The notes beneath the pieces were generated by a model, which was given only the letters and a program-made list of their open reading frames with translations, searched no databases and had not been told where the DNA came from. From Candidatus Merdimorpha stercoravium (GTDB lineage: Bacteria > Bacteroidota > Bacteroidia > Flavobacteriales > UBA1820): a stretch of DNA of 15,988 bases. Shown one piece after another: positions 14,867 through 15,988 of this stretch (position 1 is the stretch's first letter; every line of letters begins with the position of its first letter). A program made the translations under genes and the position numbers. The stretch covers positions 1 to 15,988 of the forward strand of contig DVLY01000065.1 of the NCBI GenBank assembly GCA_018715295.1. Direction: 5' to 3'.

Positions 14867-15331
14867 TTACTCCCCGTCCGGCTGCGTTCCATACAACTTG
14901 CTCTCTTTCCAGACCACGGTCGCCGCCTCCCCGTCCGGCTCCCGCGCCGCCGAAGGCGCCTTCATCGCCAGACCCAACAACCTCGACCGCTGCTCCGAAC
15001 AACGCCGCAGCTCGGCCAAATACCGCGCATCCGCTCCCTCGTCCAAGGCCTTGGACTCTTCCCAGGCCTGCCACAACTCCGCCTCGCGCACGTCGATCTT
15101 CTTGAGCTCCACCACCCGCATCAACACCTTGTCCTTGATCCCTTTCCGGGTCCAGGTCGCCAGGATTTCGGCCAGCATGCGGTTGAGTTTCTTCGGGTAC
15201 ATCTTCTCGCCCGTCAGACGCTGCACCCGTTCGATGGTTTTCACCTTGGTCCACCCCTTGATAAAACACTCGGCTATCACCTCCTTGACCCGTTCCCGGG
15301 CAAACTCCGTTTCTTTTTCTTCTCGCTTCAT
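14867..15331 (-). CDS. Phage terminase small subunit (TerS)
   Basis: This 154-residue protein would recognise the phage packaging site and load TerL. The N-terminal ~60 residues are helical and basic with a helix-turn-helix-like pattern (WTKVKTIERVQRLTG). A middle helical part follows, and the RRCSEQRSRLLGL stretch near 110-122 is typical of terminase small subunits. Its position immediately before TerL supports the call. ATG 15331 follows AGAGGGAAG. Sequence similarity was judged by eye, so identity rests on both motif and context. Confidence 0.75.
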   Translation of the reverse strand: MKREEKETEFARERVKEVIAECFIKGWTKVKTIERVQRLTGEKMYPKKLNRMLAEILATWTRKGIKDKVLMRVVELKKIDVREAELWQAWEESKALDEGADARYLAELRRCSEQRSRLLGLAMKAPSAAREPDGEAATVVWKESKLYGTQPDGE

Positions 15332-15366
15332 CTTCCCTCTTCGTTATCTTAAAAGAAATTATCATT

Positions 15367-15630
15367 TCAAAAAATATCCCCCTCCTGGCAGAAAGGATCG
15401 TCAAAAAATTCCTCAATGGAAAAATCGAACATCCCCCATTCTGCCTCCAAAGAACTCCGGCGGCGTTTGCGCTTATGTGCATCACCGGATTTTTTCTTGA
15501 AGAACCTCACGGTCTTGGCGTCGATCTTCTCCATCTGCAAATCCAGGGAACATTCCAAAACCTTGAACTCCTCCAATACCTCCATCGCTCGCTTGTGTTC
15601 CTGACGGAACTCCTCTTCCGTGATGCACAT
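15367..15630 (-). CDS. Small charged protein of unknown function (phage operon)
   Basis: This 87-residue protein is not recognised. The first ~50 residues form a charged helix (EEEFRQEHKRAMEVLEEFKV). A strongly basic patch HKRKRRR lies at ~53-59, and the C-terminus is acidic and aromatic (MFDFSIEEFFDDPF). Basic core plus acidic tail suggests a nucleic-acid or protein-binding accessory factor, but no family was recognised. ATG 15630 has only an A-rich leader (AAAAAACAAATT). It lies between the 85-residue gene and TerS, with 25 and 35 bp gaps, so it belongs to the same transcript. Confidence 0.7.
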   Translation of the reverse strand: MCITEEEFRQEHKRAMEVLEEFKVLECSLDLQMEKIDAKTVRFFKKKSGDAHKRKRRRSSLEAEWGMFDFSIEEFFDDPFCQEGDIF

Positions 15631-15655
15631 AATTTGTTTTTTGATAAGTTTTTAA

Positions 15656-15913
15656 TTACAATTTAACGCCGGCTCCCTGCCGCAAGGCCCGTCCCTTTCT
15701 CAAGCGATCCACACGTGCCTGCAACACCTCGCGCACCGTATCCTGAAAATAGCCGTAAGCCTCGCGGATCATCGACACCTCATTGTCCGCCAGGCCAAGA
15801 CGTTTGCGCAAGATGTAATCCGAGGGAAAATCGATGTACTTGACCATCGACTCCTCCACGAGAGGATACTCGAGTTTTAAGGCTAAAAGATTTTCCTTAC
15901 TTTTTCTCGACAT
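15656..15913 (-). CDS. Small helical protein of unknown function, first gene of the phage operon
   Basis: This 85-residue protein is not recognised. It is probably all-helical: MSRKSKENLLALKLEYPLVEE, then YILRKRLGLADNEVSMIREAYGYFQDTVREVLQ (residues ~33-65) with a possible turn at GLADNE, and a basic tail (RVDRLRKGRALRQG). Size and charge fit a DNA-binding or packaging accessory protein, but this is a guess. ATG 15913 lacks a Shine-Dalgarno site. The predicted promoter at 15927-15957 would give a leader of less than ten bases. Confidence 0.7.
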   Translation of the reverse strand: MSRKSKENLLALKLEYPLVEESMVKYIDFPSDYILRKRLGLADNEVSMIREAYGYFQDTVREVLQARVDRLRKGRALRQGAGVKL

Positions 15914-15926
15914 AATTAAGAAGTTT

Positions 15927-15957
15927 GAAAGTTATTGATTACATTTGTAAAAGCAAA
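15927..15957 (-). promoter_or_regulatory. Predicted promoter of the phage operon with operator-like dyad
   Basis: On the minus strand TTTG (15954-15957), a 19 bp spacer and TAACTTTC (15927-15934, 7 of 8 positions of TAnnTTTG) form a good Bacteroidetes-type promoter. Inside the spacer lies the inverted repeat TTACA-TT-TGTAA (15939-15950), a plausible repressor or activator site. The region 15914-15988 is AT-rich and holds no gene; a 4 bp ACAC/GTGT inverted repeat is at 15968-15981. Confidence 0.5.
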
Positions 15958-15988
15958 TAACAAGAATACACTTTATTGTGTCTTATTT

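Larger units (their letters stand above)
9808..15988 (-). mobile_element. Phage-derived morphogenesis cassette (prophage, remnant or satellite), right end outside the window
   Basis: Ten co-oriented genes run leftward and include recognisable terminase small and large subunits and a major capsid protein, then four small proteins in the canonical order adaptor, stopper, tail terminator, tail tube. All frames are intact. Portal, maturation protease, tape measure, tail tip, lysis, integrase and regulatory genes are not in the window. No attachment-site repeat could be identified. Base composition is close to that of the host genes except for AT-rich intergenic stretches (13364-13456 and 15914-15988). 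Confidence 0.7.

Noticed and set aside
13437..15485. Long minus-strand frame (682 codons) overlapping both terminase genes
   Set aside because: It is the shifted frame of TerL and TerS; its product is Gly/Arg/Ala-rich low complexity, while the other frame shows all terminase motifs.
1..15988. CRISPR arrays, tRNA or rRNA genes, insertion sequences
   Set aside because: No regularly spaced repeats, no cloverleaf-like or rRNA-like sequence and no transposase were found on either strand.

Overview
The window looks like a chromosomal segment from a GC-rich member of the Bacteroidetes, plausibly Bacteroidales and possibly Alistipes-like. The evidence is the TAnnTTTG-type promoter elements (with TTTG-like upstream boxes), weak and A-rich ribosome binding sites, and the mix of housekeeping genes. 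The genus is an inference. Nearly everything except recR is on the minus strand, so transcription runs right to left.

Region 1 (about 1-8500) is a dense leftward run of housekeeping genes. In order of transcription they are an M16 zinc peptidase, a class I SAM O-methyltransferase, apolipoprotein N-acyltransferase (lnt), nucleoside diphosphate kinase (ndk), an RsmB/RsmF-type rRNA cytosine methyltransferase, an MlaE-like permease, an MlaF-like ATPase, and the YchF ATPase. Several of these concern the envelope (Lnt, MlaE/F). The spacers between them are purine-rich in the RNA; the most extreme is a tract at 4180-4241.

Region 2 (about 8520-9810) is a divergent pair: a META-domain lipoprotein (minus) and recR (plus). 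They share a roughly 100 bp intergenic region with good promoter elements. Very long perfect hairpins lie outside each gene, a 22 bp stem beyond the lipoprotein gene and a 19 bp stem beyond recR, and they insulate the pair.

Region 3 (9833 to the right edge) is a phage-derived morphogenesis operon on the minus strand. Its order is two small unknown proteins, terminase small subunit, terminase large subunit, a scaffold-like protein, a major capsid protein (lambda gpE-like family by inference), and four small proteins. Those four fit head-tail adaptor, stopper, tail terminator and tail tube by size and order. All reading frames are open. The order matches a siphovirus head-neck-tail block, but there is no portal or maturation protease between terminase and capsid. 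The block ends after the tail-tube gene, head-on against recR, with no tape measure, tail tip, lysis or integrase gene. A good promoter whose spacer contains an inverted repeat sits before the first small gene. An intrinsic terminator overlapping a possible 20-codon minigene follows the capsid gene. The right boundary of the element is outside the window, so it cannot be decided whether this is part of a complete prophage with split late genes, a remnant, a satellite, or a domesticated cassette.
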